A DNA stretch of 64,000 bases from CAZEDM01 sp964511075 (GTDB lineage: Bacteria; Zixibacteria; MSB-5A5; RBG-16-43-9). The notes beneath the pieces were generated by a model. That model saw only the letters and a program-made list of their open reading frames with translations, ran no database searches and had not been told where the DNA came from. A program made the translations under genes and the position numbers. The stretch covers positions 146,178 through 210,177 of the forward strand of contig CAZEDM010000007.1 of NCBI GenBank assembly GCA_964511075.1. Direction: 5' to 3'. Every line of letters begins with the position of its first letter. The first letter of the stretch is position 1. This document shows, piece by piece, positions 42,655 through 50,377 of this stretch.

Positions 42655-43332
42655 ATGAAATACATCTTTGCGCCTGGATGTGCCCTATCGCTCTACAAAC
42701 CCCATTTGATCGAGAAGCTCCACGAATTTCTCAACTTCAAGTATGGGGCAATGGAGCTACTGCTCACATGCTGCCGCCACACACCGCAAATAGCTCCCGA
42801 GACGCGCGTCATCAATATTTGCCCCGGATGCGACAGAAGATATCGTAAGAACTATACTAACCCTTCAACAATTTCGCTGTGGGAACTGCTATCGGAAACC
42901 GACGCATTCGTCTTCCCAGATTATAGATATCAGAAGATGACAATCATAGATGCATGCCCTACGAGAGACCAAGATCGAATTCATCGCTCAGTGCGGGCTT
43001 TAGCTGCGAGAATGAATATTTCTATAGTTGAACCAGCAAAGACTAGAAGGAAAAGCACTTGTTGCGGAGACATCTTTTTCGGGAACCTGTCTACTGAGCA
43101 AGTAATCAATCAAATGAAGGCGAAAGCCGATGAAATGCCCGTGGACGACATTTTAGTTTACTGCGTTTCGTGCAGTAAGGCCATGTTCGTTGGTGGAAAA
43201 CGCCCAAGGTATCTGATAGATCTGCTATTTGCGGAAGATACTGTTCCACAGACTGTTGACCCAGATCAATGGCACAAGGAACTCGATGAGTTCATTGAGA
43301 ATCATAGGGATTACGAAGTCAAGTCCAGTTAA
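42655..43332 (+). CDS. (Fe-S)-binding CCG-motif protein
   Basis: A 225-residue protein rich in cysteines in the pattern of heterodisulfide-reductase-like CCG domains: PGCALSLYKP, LTCCRHTP, NICPGCDRRYR, DACPTRDQ, STCCGDIFFGN and VYCVSCSKAMF. Such domains bind a non-cubane [4Fe-4S] cluster and take part in disulfide or electron transfer. No signal peptide or membrane segment. Codon choice looks different from the neighbouring ars genes, fitting transfer next to the recombinase remnant. Partner unknown. Confidence 0.8.
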   Translation: MKYIFAPGCALSLYKPHLIEKLHEFLNFKYGAMELLLTCCRHTPQIAPETRVINICPGCDRRYRKNYTNPSTISLWELLSETDAFVFPDYRYQKMTIIDACPTRDQDRIHRSVRALAARMNISIVEPAKTRRKSTCCGDIFFGNLSTEQVINQMKAKADEMPVDDILVYCVSCSKAMFVGGKRPRYLIDLLFAEDTVPQTVDPDQWHKELDEFIENHRDYEVKSS

Positions 43333-43342
43333 CCAGGCGTTG

Positions 43343-43378
43343 CAGGGGCCGCTCGCAAGCTTGCGCCCCTGGATTTTT
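43343..43378 (+). terminator. Terminator after the CCG-motif gene
   Basis: CAGGGGC (43343-43349) pairs with GCCCCTG (43365-43371) with an inner GCAAGCTTGC palindrome, followed by GATTTTT. It lies between convergent genes. Confidence 0.7.
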
Positions 43379-43381
43379 CCG

Positions 43382-44071
43382 TTATAAGTTAATGAACAAA
43401 ATATACAAACCTGCTAAAAAAATCAGAACTCCACTAATTTTCTTGGTGAGGTTGGAGAAGTTAGTTACCCCTTTAGACTTGGCGTAGCTTTCCACAAAAC
43501 CAGTTGAAATTCCGGCTAAAATTATCAAGGCACAGTGCCCTATGGCATAGGCAAAAAGAAGAGAAATACCATAAACTATCTTTGCCTTAGTAGCTACAAA
43601 AGCTAAAATAACTGCTAAAACTGGAGTGGCACAGGGGGAAGAAACCATCCCGAAAAGAAGCCCCAAAAGGAAAGCACCCAGGATTCCTTTGTGCTTGGTT
43701 TTTAATTCCACAGTCCTGGGAATAGGGATTTTAATCAATCCCAGAAGGTATAAACCCATAACCAAAGCCACCCCAGCGGCTAAGTAATACCATAACTTAC
43801 CCACATTCCCAAAAAGACATCCTAAAAGGGAGGCAATTGCCCCCAATATCGTAAAAGTTATGGATAAACCTAAGGCAAAAGTCAAAGAGTAAAGCAGAGC
43901 CTTCTTTTTATTCCCCTCAGAATATCCGCCTACAAACCCAATCACCAGTGGAATAATTGCCAGAACACAGGGGCTGGAAGCAGACAAAATACCGCCAAAG
44001 AAGATCAATATATAGGCTAAACCGGGAGCATTATTTATTACCGAGGATATATCTGCTAGAAGGGAATCCAT
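43382..44071 (-). CDS. ccdA: CcdA/DsbD-type membrane thiol-disulfide transporter
   Basis: A 229-residue inner-membrane protein with six hydrophobic helices. The two redox cysteines are in ASSPCVLAIIPLVIGFVGG and VSSPCATPVLAVILAF, as in CcdA. It moves electrons from cytoplasmic thioredoxin to periplasmic thiol proteins. It is the last gene of the ars operon, 1 bp after a thioredoxin-like lipid-anchored or membrane-tethered protein that could receive these electrons. Confidence 0.92.
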   Translation of the reverse strand: MDSLLADISSVINNAPGLAYILIFFGGILSASSPCVLAIIPLVIGFVGGYSEGNKKKALLYSLTFALGLSITFTILGAIASLLGCLFGNVGKLWYYLAAGVALVMGLYLLGLIKIPIPRTVELKTKHKGILGAFLLGLLFGMVSSPCATPVLAVILAFVATKAKIVYGISLLFAYAIGHCALIILAGISTGFVESYAKSKGVTNFSNLTKKISGVLIFLAGLYILFINL

Positions 44072-44509
44072 TTACTTCACTCCTATCTCCTTTAGCTTTT
44101 GCTCAATTGAAAGTTTATCCATAAACCCCTCATGCCTGAAAACCTCTTTGCCTTCAGCATCGAAGAAAATCTGGGTGGGGATAAGTCTTATCTTATAAAG
44201 CCTTGCCGGCTCAGGCTCATAACGAATATCTGTTATCTTTATAATTGCTCTACCTTTATACTCCTCTTTCAACTCTTCCAAGATAGGCAACATCATCTTA
44301 CAGGCTTTACAGGTTCCTCTGCCTAAATCGATCAGCCTGGGTAAATTCTTAACTGGAGTCCCAGAGCTGTCTTTTGACACTGCAATTTCCTCAGAAGACT
44401 GAGAAGACTTATTTATTGGAGGATTTTTTTCTTTTCCCTGAAAAATAATGAAACCAGCTAATAAAAAAATAACTATTAAGAAACCTAGGAACTTTGTAGT
44501 GTTGTTCAT
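44072..44509 (-). CDS. Membrane-tethered thioredoxin-fold protein
   Basis: A 145-residue protein with an N-terminal membrane anchor (FLGFLIVIFLLAGFIIF), a linker (about 28-55) and a thioredoxin domain with active site GRGTCKACKMMLP. The cis-Pro is in RLIPTQIFFD. It faces the periplasm. Adjacent to ccdA (1 bp), it is the likely partner in transmembrane reduction, and together they may keep ArsF-like or DUF1573-type cysteines reduced (inference). Confidence 0.9.
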   Translation of the reverse strand: MNNTTKFLGFLIVIFLLAGFIIFQGKEKNPPINKSSQSSEEIAVSKDSSGTPVKNLPRLIDLGRGTCKACKMMLPILEELKEEYKGRAIIKITDIRYEPEPARLYKIRLIPTQIFFDAEGKEVFRHEGFMDKLSIEQKLKEIGVK

Positions 44510-44528
44510 TTCCAGCTCTCAATATTTT

Positions 44529-44774
44529 TTAATTTTCCTCTGCTTTGACCAGCCATTCTCGAAGTTCTGCTAAACCGGGAACCCTGCCAGAACATAACAC
44601 CTTTCCGTTGATAACTAGAGCCGGGGTCATAAGCACTCCATACTGCATAATGGATTTTATATCCTTGACTTTAATAACCTCTGCTTCTTTACCCAGCTCT
44701 TTCAAGGTCCTTTCCACGATCTCATAAGTCTTCTCACATTTCATACATCCCGGTCCTAAGATTTCGATTTTCAT
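44529..44774 (-). CDS. Small thioredoxin-like redox protein (redox-active disulfide protein 2 type)
   Basis: An 81-residue thioredoxin/glutaredoxin-like protein with active site GPGCMKCEKTYE near the N-terminus, followed by MTPALVINGKVLCSGRVP. Members of this family are common in arsenic gene clusters and probably supply electrons to arsenate reductase. No signal peptide, so cytoplasmic. Confidence 0.92.
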   Translation of the reverse strand: MKIEILGPGCMKCEKTYEIVERTLKELGKEAEVIKVKDIKSIMQYGVLMTPALVINGKVLCSGRVPGLAELREWLVKAEEN

Positions 44775-44787
44775 CTAGTGGCCTCCT

Positions 44788-45279
44788 TTATTTTGATTTT
44801 TTCTCACTTTTCCCCTCTTTTTTGCCAGCGACAAAACTCCGGAGCTCTTTTTGGAAATCAATCAAAAATTTATCTTCATCCTCACAGAATTCCCATACCG
44901 ATTCGACTTCTTTAAATTCCTCTTTGCCTTTGAGGAATTTCTTGAAACCCAAGGCCGAGCCGAAGATTTTATATCTTTTGGCGGTTAAAGAATCATCATC
45001 TATATTGCATTCCTTGAAGATAATTCGTCTATTTTTATACAATTTAGGGTAGAGTTTCTCTAATCCTTTCCTGGAAAAGTTGCCAACGTTTATACAGCAG
45101 GAACACTGAGCTGTGGGATGAAAATGAATAATTAATAGACTGTCATATTCTAAAATTAAAGTAGAATCTGCAGCCTCTTTGTTTTTACCATATAGCTCCT
45201 TCTGGGCATAGCCAAACCTTCCTACAAGCAGAAGGATGGATGTGCAGAGAAAAGAGAATAAAAGAATTCTTTTAATCAT
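44788..45279 (-). CDS. ArsF-family thioredoxin-fold protein
   Basis: A 163-residue exported protein (signal IKRILLFSFLCTSILLLVG) resembling the 'nitrophenyl compound nitroreductase subunit ArsF' family. It has HFHPTAQCSCCINVGNFSRK as active-site region, then EKLYPKLYKN and FKECNIDDDSLTAKRYKIFG. The thiol motif is CSCC. Its place between a permease and thioredoxins in the ars operon agrees with a role in arsenical handling. Chemistry is not known. Confidence 0.78.
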   Translation of the reverse strand: MIKRILLFSFLCTSILLLVGRFGYAQKELYGKNKEAADSTLILEYDSLLIIHFHPTAQCSCCINVGNFSRKGLEKLYPKLYKNRRIIFKECNIDDDSLTAKRYKIFGSALGFKKFLKGKEEFKEVESVWEFCEDEDKFLIDFQKELRSFVAGKKEGKSEKKSK

Positions 45280-45283
45280 TTAT

Positions 45284-46321
45284 TTATAAAAAGTTTCCAA
45301 ATATCATTCCGGTTATAGTCGCCATTATCACTACCAGGAAAACATAAACTCCAGTTTTTTTAAAACCCATTATCCCGGCAATTACTATCATATTGGGAAG
45401 GCTTAAGGCTGGTCCAGCCAAAAGCAAAGCCAAAGCCGGGCCTCTGCCCATGCCCAAATCCATCAAGGCTCGAATGATGGGAACCTCGGTCAAAGTTGAA
45501 AAATACATTAAGGCTCCAAAGAGGGAAGCTACAAAAGTTGACTTCAGCCCATTTCCCCCTAACCAGCTTTCAACTACTGATTGGGGAAGCAGTGCCTTTA
45601 TTGTCCCCGCTATAAAAACACCCGCGATAAGAATCGGGAAAATCTTTTTGAAAAGGTCCCAGGTTTGTTCCATCCAGGATTTTAACTCATTTTTCACGAA
45701 CCACCGATATAGGATCAAACCCAATACTACCAGAAGCACGGCAGTTATCAACCATTTTTGAGCCGCACCGAAAATTAGAATTCCTACTAAGATAGCAAAG
45801 TATAATAAGGTAATACCCTGGGGTTTTGTCTTCTCTTTCTCTTGAGGCAGAACCAATTCGCCTGGATTATTTATTTTCTCTAACTCTTCTTTTCTCCAGA
45901 TAAAAGCCATAATCAGTCCGATTACTATGGAAAAAACGACAGCTCCGACTGCTCTGGCAAAACCTAAATCCAGACCTAACAGTCTGGCGGAATAGACAAT
46001 AGCCAAGATGTTTATGGCTGGACCGGAATAAAGAAATGCGATTGCCGGACCTAAGCCTGCACCTCTTTTGTGTATTCCGGCAAAGAGGGGTAGGATGGTG
46101 CAGGAGCATACCGCCAGAATAGCCCCCGAAACTGAGGCAACAGAGTAGGCTAAGACTTTGTTCGCCCTGGCTCCGAAATATCTCATCACCGAGGCCTGGG
46201 ATACAAAGACCGCAATTGCCCCGGCTATAAAGAAAGCTGGAACCAGGCAGGTTAGAACATGGGCGGAAAGATATTCTAAAAGCGCATTCCATCCGCTCGA
46301 AAATATCTGAGTGAAATTCAT
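45284..46321 (-). CDS. ArsP/DUF318-type permease
   Basis: A 345-residue permease with about eight to ten transmembrane helices in two related halves. Motifs: AVCSCTILPLFAGIHKRGAG, AFLYSGPAINILAIV in the first half and FSTLTEVPIIRALMDLG, LLLAGPALSLPNMIVI in the second. The vicinal cysteines in VCSC are those expected for binding trivalent arsenicals in ArsP. It exports organoarsenicals or related metalloid compounds. It follows arsC by 10 bp. Confidence 0.88.
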   Translation of the reverse strand: MNFTQIFSSGWNALLEYLSAHVLTCLVPAFFIAGAIAVFVSQASVMRYFGARANKVLAYSVASVSGAILAVCSCTILPLFAGIHKRGAGLGPAIAFLYSGPAINILAIVYSARLLGLDLGFARAVGAVVFSIVIGLIMAFIWRKEELEKINNPGELVLPQEKEKTKPQGITLLYFAILVGILIFGAAQKWLITAVLLVVLGLILYRWFVKNELKSWMEQTWDLFKKIFPILIAGVFIAGTIKALLPQSVVESWLGGNGLKSTFVASLFGALMYFSTLTEVPIIRALMDLGMGRGPALALLLAGPALSLPNMIVIAGIMGFKKTGVYVFLVVIMATITGMIFGNFL

Positions 46322-46331
46322 AAAGAACCTT

Positions 46332-46724
46332 TTATTCTAACCCCCTCAAAAATTCTTTCACTTTATCTTCTATCTTCCCTCTTACCTCTACAAACTTCTC
46401 TTTTGATCCCCCCTTGGGGTCTTCAATTTGCCATTCTATCCTTTGTTTAGCCGGGACAAAAGGACAGATATCCTCACAGCCCATACTAATGACATAGTCA
46501 AAATCTTTATAGGGAAGTTCCTTAAACCCTTTTGACCTTTGTTTAGAGATATCAATTCCCTTCTCCTTCATCATCTCGACTGCTAATTCATCCACCTTTC
46601 CGGAGGGACTTGAGCCGGTACTGAAAGCCTCTACTTTCTTTCCTTCATAGAATTTAGCAAACCCTTCAGCCATCTGGCTGCGGCAGGAGTTATTTACGCA
46701 CAGGAAAAGGACTTTTTTCTTCAT
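46332..46724 (-). CDS. arsC: Thioredoxin-coupled arsenate reductase
   Basis: ArsC reduces arsenate to arsenite. This 130-residue protein is of the low-molecular-weight phosphatase type: Cys9 and Arg15 form the CX5R loop in FLCVNNSCRSQMAEGF. Cys83 and Cys87 (SMGCEDICP) are positioned like the relay cysteines of the Staphylococcus pI258 enzyme, which depend on thioredoxin. Two thioredoxin-fold proteins are in the same operon. A decayed copy is at 41880-42272. Confidence 0.95.
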   Translation of the reverse strand: MKKKVLFLCVNNSCRSQMAEGFAKFYEGKKVEAFSTGSSPSGKVDELAVEMMKEKGIDISKQRSKGFKELPYKDFDYVISMGCEDICPFVPAKQRIEWQIEDPKGGSKEKFVEVRGKIEDKVKEFLRGLE

Positions 46725-46743
46725 ATTCCCCTCCTACAAATAA

Positions 46744-47787
46744 TTAAGTGAAATATTTTCTCTGAAACCACAAAGAGACATTCACCAGGCTGATCAGCAC
46801 AGGAACCTCCACCAGAGGTCCGATCACAGCGGCAAAGGCAGAGCCGGATTTAATCCCGAAAACTGCTACTGCTACTGCGATAGCTAACTCAAAGTTATTG
46901 CTTGCCGCAGTGAAGGCAATGGTGGCGGTTTTGGAATAGTCTGCACCAATCCTTTTGCCCATCCAGAAGCTGACCAAAAACATAATCACAAAATAGATAC
47001 ACAAGGGTATGGCAATCCTCACCACATCTAGGGGAATTTTGACGATGTATTCCCCTTTGAGGCTGAACATCACAATAATGGTGAAAAGCAAAGCTATCAG
47101 AGTGATGGGACTTATCTTTGGAATGAATTTTTTATGATACCATGCTTTATCCTTGAGCCTGATAAGAGTAAATCTGGTTATGACACCAGCAATAAAGGGG
47201 ATTCCCAGGTAGATGAAAACACTTTTGGCGATCTGCCCCATGGTAACATCTACCACGCTCCCTTTCAAGCCGAACCTGGCTGGCAGAATGGTGATGAAAA
47301 CATAGGCATACAGGCTATAAAATAACACCTGAAAGATGCTGTTGAATGCTACCAGACCCGCGGCATACTCTGTATCCCCTCTGGCTAACTCGTTCCATAC
47401 GATCACCATGGCAATGCACCTTGCCAGACCGATCATAATCAGACCCACCATATATTCCGGATAATTATGTAAAAATATGATAGCCAGAAAAAACATCAAA
47501 ATCGGTCCAACTAACCAGTTTTGAACAAGGCTCAGTCCCAGGACCTTCCAGTTGCGGAACACATCCCCCAGCTCCTCGTACTTCACCTTAGCCAGGGGCG
47601 GGTACATCATCAGAATCAGCCCGATGGCAATAGGGATATTGGTGGTGTCAATCTGGAAACGATCCAGAAAAGAATCGATGCCGGAGATGAAATAACCCGC
47701 TCCCACCCCCAGACACATAGCCAGAAAAATCCACAGAGTTAGAAAACGGTCTAAGACTGATAATTTTTTGGCAACGCCGTCAGTCAT
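46744..47787 (-). CDS. acr3: Arsenite efflux transporter ACR3
   Basis: A 347-residue membrane protein with about ten helices. It matches the ACR3 family: KLSVLDRFLTLWIFLAM, QNWLVGPILMFFLA, LARCIAMVIVWNELARGD (with the essential Cys) and AFTAASNNFELAIAVAVAVFG. It extrudes arsenite across the inner membrane by proton exchange. Second gene of the arsR operon. Confidence 0.96.
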   Translation of the reverse strand: MTDGVAKKLSVLDRFLTLWIFLAMCLGVGAGYFISGIDSFLDRFQIDTTNIPIAIGLILMMYPPLAKVKYEELGDVFRNWKVLGLSLVQNWLVGPILMFFLAIIFLHNYPEYMVGLIMIGLARCIAMVIVWNELARGDTEYAAGLVAFNSIFQVLFYSLYAYVFITILPARFGLKGSVVDVTMGQIAKSVFIYLGIPFIAGVITRFTLIRLKDKAWYHKKFIPKISPITLIALLFTIIVMFSLKGEYIVKIPLDVVRIAIPLCIYFVIMFLVSFWMGKRIGADYSKTATIAFTAASNNFELAIAVAVAVFGIKSGSAFAAVIGPLVEVPVLISLVNVSLWFQRKYFT

Positions 47788-47865
47788 CTCTCTTTCTCCT
47801 TCTTGCTTTATCCTGATGAAGTATCTGAAATGGTTCTGAAGGTTCTGAGATTACGGTTTTCTGTC

Positions 47866-48222
47866 TTAGTCGCATTTATAAGCATCTCTCTGCGAAAGCT
47901 TCCTCATTAATCTCCTTTTATCTTCTTTGATCAACGTACTTTCCGAAAGTGAATTTTCGATAACCCGGACAACTGATTTCTTAAAATCATTTTCCGGCTT
48001 AAAAAGAGAATAGAAAACCCATTGCCCTTTTCTTCTATCATTCACCAGGCCAACTGAGCGGAGGACCGTAAGGTGCCGGGAGACCTTGGATTGGGACAAA
48101 TCCAGAGCCGCCTCCAACTCACACACGCATAACTCCCTCTTCAAAAGAAGCTTCAAAATCCTCAAACGGGTCTCATCCCCTAAGGCTTTGACGATATTCA
48201 GTTCTCTCTTTGAGTTTGACAT
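47866..48222 (-). CDS. arsR: ArsR-family arsenic-responsive repressor
   Basis: A 118-residue winged-helix repressor. The arsenite-binding motif is ELCVCELEAAL with Cys32 and Cys34. The recognition helix is LSQSKVSRHLTVLRSVGLV. It represses its own operon until arsenite binds. First gene of the arsR-acr3-arsC-permease-arsF-trx-trx-ccdA unit; the promoter lies directly upstream. Confidence 0.96.
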   Translation of the reverse strand: MSNSKRELNIVKALGDETRLRILKLLLKRELCVCELEAALDLSQSKVSRHLTVLRSVGLVNDRRKGQWVFYSLFKPENDFKKSVVRVIENSLSESTLIKEDKRRLMRKLSQRDAYKCD

Positions 48223-48228
48223 ATCTGT

Positions 48229-48276
48229 TTATCCGAATATACGAATATAATATAATCTTATTTACATTCTTGTCAA
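48229..48276 (-). promoter_or_regulatory. ars promoter with AT-rich operator
   Basis: On the minus strand TTGACA (48271-48276), 16 bp, TATATT (48249-48254). The -10 to start region contains the repeated ATTCG in TATATTCGTATATTCGG, an imperfect inverted/direct repeat of the ATA-N-TAT type used by ArsR/SmtB proteins. Only about 25 nt separate it from the arsR start. Confidence 0.65.
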
Positions 48277-48324
48277 CAGCAATAGCGGGTTATCGGGCAA
48301 AAACCATGCTTTTGACCGCAAGCC

Positions 48325-48382
48325 GCAGGGACAGAACATTGTTCTGTCCCTACCTGAAAATGAAAACTTTTTAGTTTTCATT
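48325..48382. repeat. Two palindromes upstream of the aspartyl protease gene
   Basis: GCAGGGACAGAAC with its near complement GTTCTGTCCCTAC (48325-48353), then ATGAAAACT-TTTT-AGTTTTCAT (within 48359-48382). They lie between arsR and the divergent protease gene. Confidence 0.6.
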
Positions 48383-48430
48383 CCGTAAAATCTGTTGTAT
48401 CTTGAGCTAAAACCTTAACCAGGAGTGATT

Positions 48431-50275
48431 ATGAGGAAAAGAATAGCCCTGCTCTGGATAGTCCTGCTCTCATTGCTTTCCTTCAACTCAAGCTGGGGTA
48501 TGCCAGCGGAGGAGATACTCTCCAAACATCTGGAGGCTTTAGGGGGTAAGGAGAATCTATTGAAAATAAAAACCTCCTATGTGGAAGGAAAGATCAGCTA
48601 TGGAGGTCTGGAGGGGAATTTCATCTCTTATTCTCAGTTTCCGGATAAATCCCGCCAGGATGTGGATTTCAAGATGTTCCAGATGAGCTCTGGCACCGAC
48701 GGGAAAATATATTGGAGAAAGGACCAGAACGGAAAGATAAGGGAACTGGAAAAAGTGGAAAAATCCTTTGCCTGGACCGAGGACTATTTTGCCAATTTTC
48801 TGTATTTCTTTCCGGACGAATACAAAAGGGAAATAACTTACTTGGGAGATGAAAAAGATTCTCTGGGAGAACATTATGTAATTGAGATAAAACCTGAAAA
48901 CGGGGAACCACGAAAACTTTTCATCAACAAACAGACCTATCTTTTGGATAAGTACCAGCAGAAGATGGACATAGACGTAGCCACTACCTACCTCACAGAT
49001 TACAGAGATATAGAGGGGCTTAAAATACCTTTTCATTCCCACACTACTACTGGCAAGCCCCAGTACGATGCGGATGTGGAAATCACTGAGATAAAATTCA
49101 ATGTAGCAGTCGATCCGTCGCTTTTCCAGATGCCCCGGGAGAAGGTCAAAGACTATGCTTTTTCCACACCTGAGGGAAAGACCACCGTCCCCTTTGAATT
49201 AGCTAACAATCATATCTATATAAAAGTTCTGGTCAACGGCAGAAACCCGGCTTATTTCCTTCTGGACACCGGCGCTGGCGCTTCCTGCATCGATTTGACC
49301 TTTGCTCGAAGCATCGGTCTGGAGATAACCGGCAAATTTGAAGCTAAGGGAGTGGGCGGGTCTGAGGATGCGGGATTTTTGGAGTTAGAGTCCTTAGAGC
49401 TGGGAGGCCTGAAGATGTTCCAGCAGAAAATAGTGAGTTTGAGCTTAAGCCCCTTGAATATTTATGAGGGCAGGGAAATACAGGGGATCCTGGGATATGA
49501 TTTTTTAAGCCGGTTTGTTTTTGAGATAGATTATCAGAAAAGCAGGGTGACATTTTATGACCCGCAGTCCTTCAATTATACAGGGAAAGGCGAGGCGCTG
49601 GAGATTGAGCTTTACGGCAATACCCCGCATATCAAAGCCATTATAGACGGGAAGTATGAGGGGATGTTCACCCTGGATACCGGTTCAAGAAAAAGTTTAG
49701 ACCTGCATGCTCCCTTTGTGGAGGAGCACAATCTTTTAAAAAAATATCCCAAAGCCATCCAGGCCTTTGGAGGAGCAGGGATAGGAGGGCAGACCAAGTC
49801 CCTGCAGACCAGGATAAAATCCATCCAGATAGGAAATTTTCTCATCCAGGAGCCCATATGCGGACTGAGCCTGGCAGAGGAAGGCGCCTTTAAAAGCGAG
49901 AAGACCCAGGGAAATATTGGGGGTGGAATTCTGAAAAAGTTCGATGTGATCTTTGATTACGAGAGAAAGAAGATAATCTTAGAAAAAAACGGCCTGTTCG
50001 CTGAAAAAGATGAACTTGATAAGAGCGGTCTTCTGATAGTGTGGAAAGACGGGAAATTTTTGATCCAGAATATATTTGAAGATTCACCGGCAAAAAAAAC
50101 CAGAATCGAACCCGGAGAGGAGATAATCTCTATTAATAACGAGCCTGTATCCAAATATACCTTGAGTCAGCTCAGAGATATTTTGACCGGAAAAGACGGA
50201 ACCAAAATTAAATTACAGCTTAAAAAGGATGATAAACTAAGGGAGGTTTCATTTAAGCTTAAGAGCTTGATTTAA
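48431..50275 (+). CDS. Exported two-lobed retropepsin-like aspartyl protease with PDZ domain
   Basis: ATG at 48431 is placed 5 nt after AGGAG (an in-frame GTG at 48425 overlaps the ribosome site). The 614 residues have a signal peptide (LLWIVLLSLLSFNSSWG), an LolA/MucB-like beta domain (about 25-230) and two retropepsin-like lobes, each with an active-site motif: FLLDTGAGAS and FTLDTGSRKS. A C-terminal PDZ domain follows (about 540-610: SGLLIVWKDGKFLIQ, EPGEEIISINNEPV). The enzyme should cut peptides in the periplasm or outside. Both catalytic aspartates are in one chain, so it need not dimerise. Confidence 0.85.
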   Translation: MRKRIALLWIVLLSLLSFNSSWGMPAEEILSKHLEALGGKENLLKIKTSYVEGKISYGGLEGNFISYSQFPDKSRQDVDFKMFQMSSGTDGKIYWRKDQNGKIRELEKVEKSFAWTEDYFANFLYFFPDEYKREITYLGDEKDSLGEHYVIEIKPENGEPRKLFINKQTYLLDKYQQKMDIDVATTYLTDYRDIEGLKIPFHSHTTTGKPQYDADVEITEIKFNVAVDPSLFQMPREKVKDYAFSTPEGKTTVPFELANNHIYIKVLVNGRNPAYFLLDTGAGASCIDLTFARSIGLEITGKFEAKGVGGSEDAGFLELESLELGGLKMFQQKIVSLSLSPLNIYEGREIQGILGYDFLSRFVFEIDYQKSRVTFYDPQSFNYTGKGEALEIELYGNTPHIKAIIDGKYEGMFTLDTGSRKSLDLHAPFVEEHNLLKKYPKAIQAFGGAGIGGQTKSLQTRIKSIQIGNFLIQEPICGLSLAEEGAFKSEKTQGNIGGGILKKFDVIFDYERKKIILEKNGLFAEKDELDKSGLLIVWKDGKFLIQNIFEDSPAKKTRIEPGEEIISINNEPVSKYTLSQLRDILTGKDGTKIKLQLKKDDKLREVSFKLKSLI

Positions 50276-50277
50276 CG

Positions 50278-50305
50278 GTAGGGGCGTTCAATTGAACGCC
50301 CCTAC
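50278..50305 (+). repeat. Perfect 28-bp palindrome
   Basis: GTAGGGGCGTTCAA followed by its exact reverse complement, 2 bp after the stop of the protease gene. Its outer GTAGGGGCG arms equal those at 22857-22884 while the inner five bases differ. Confidence 0.75.
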
Positions 50306-50350
50306 AAGATTCTTCAAATGTGGTATCAGGTGTTACCTCCTGACACCAAA

Positions 50351-50373
50351 AGGACAGACTTTAAGTCTGTCCT
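50351..50373 (-). terminator. Hairpin terminator of the acyl-CoA synthetase gene
   Basis: AGGACAGACTT and its complement with one central base, followed on the minus strand by TTTGG, 5 bp after the stop at 50378. The T-run is short. Confidence 0.6.
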
Positions 50374-50377
50374 GCTG

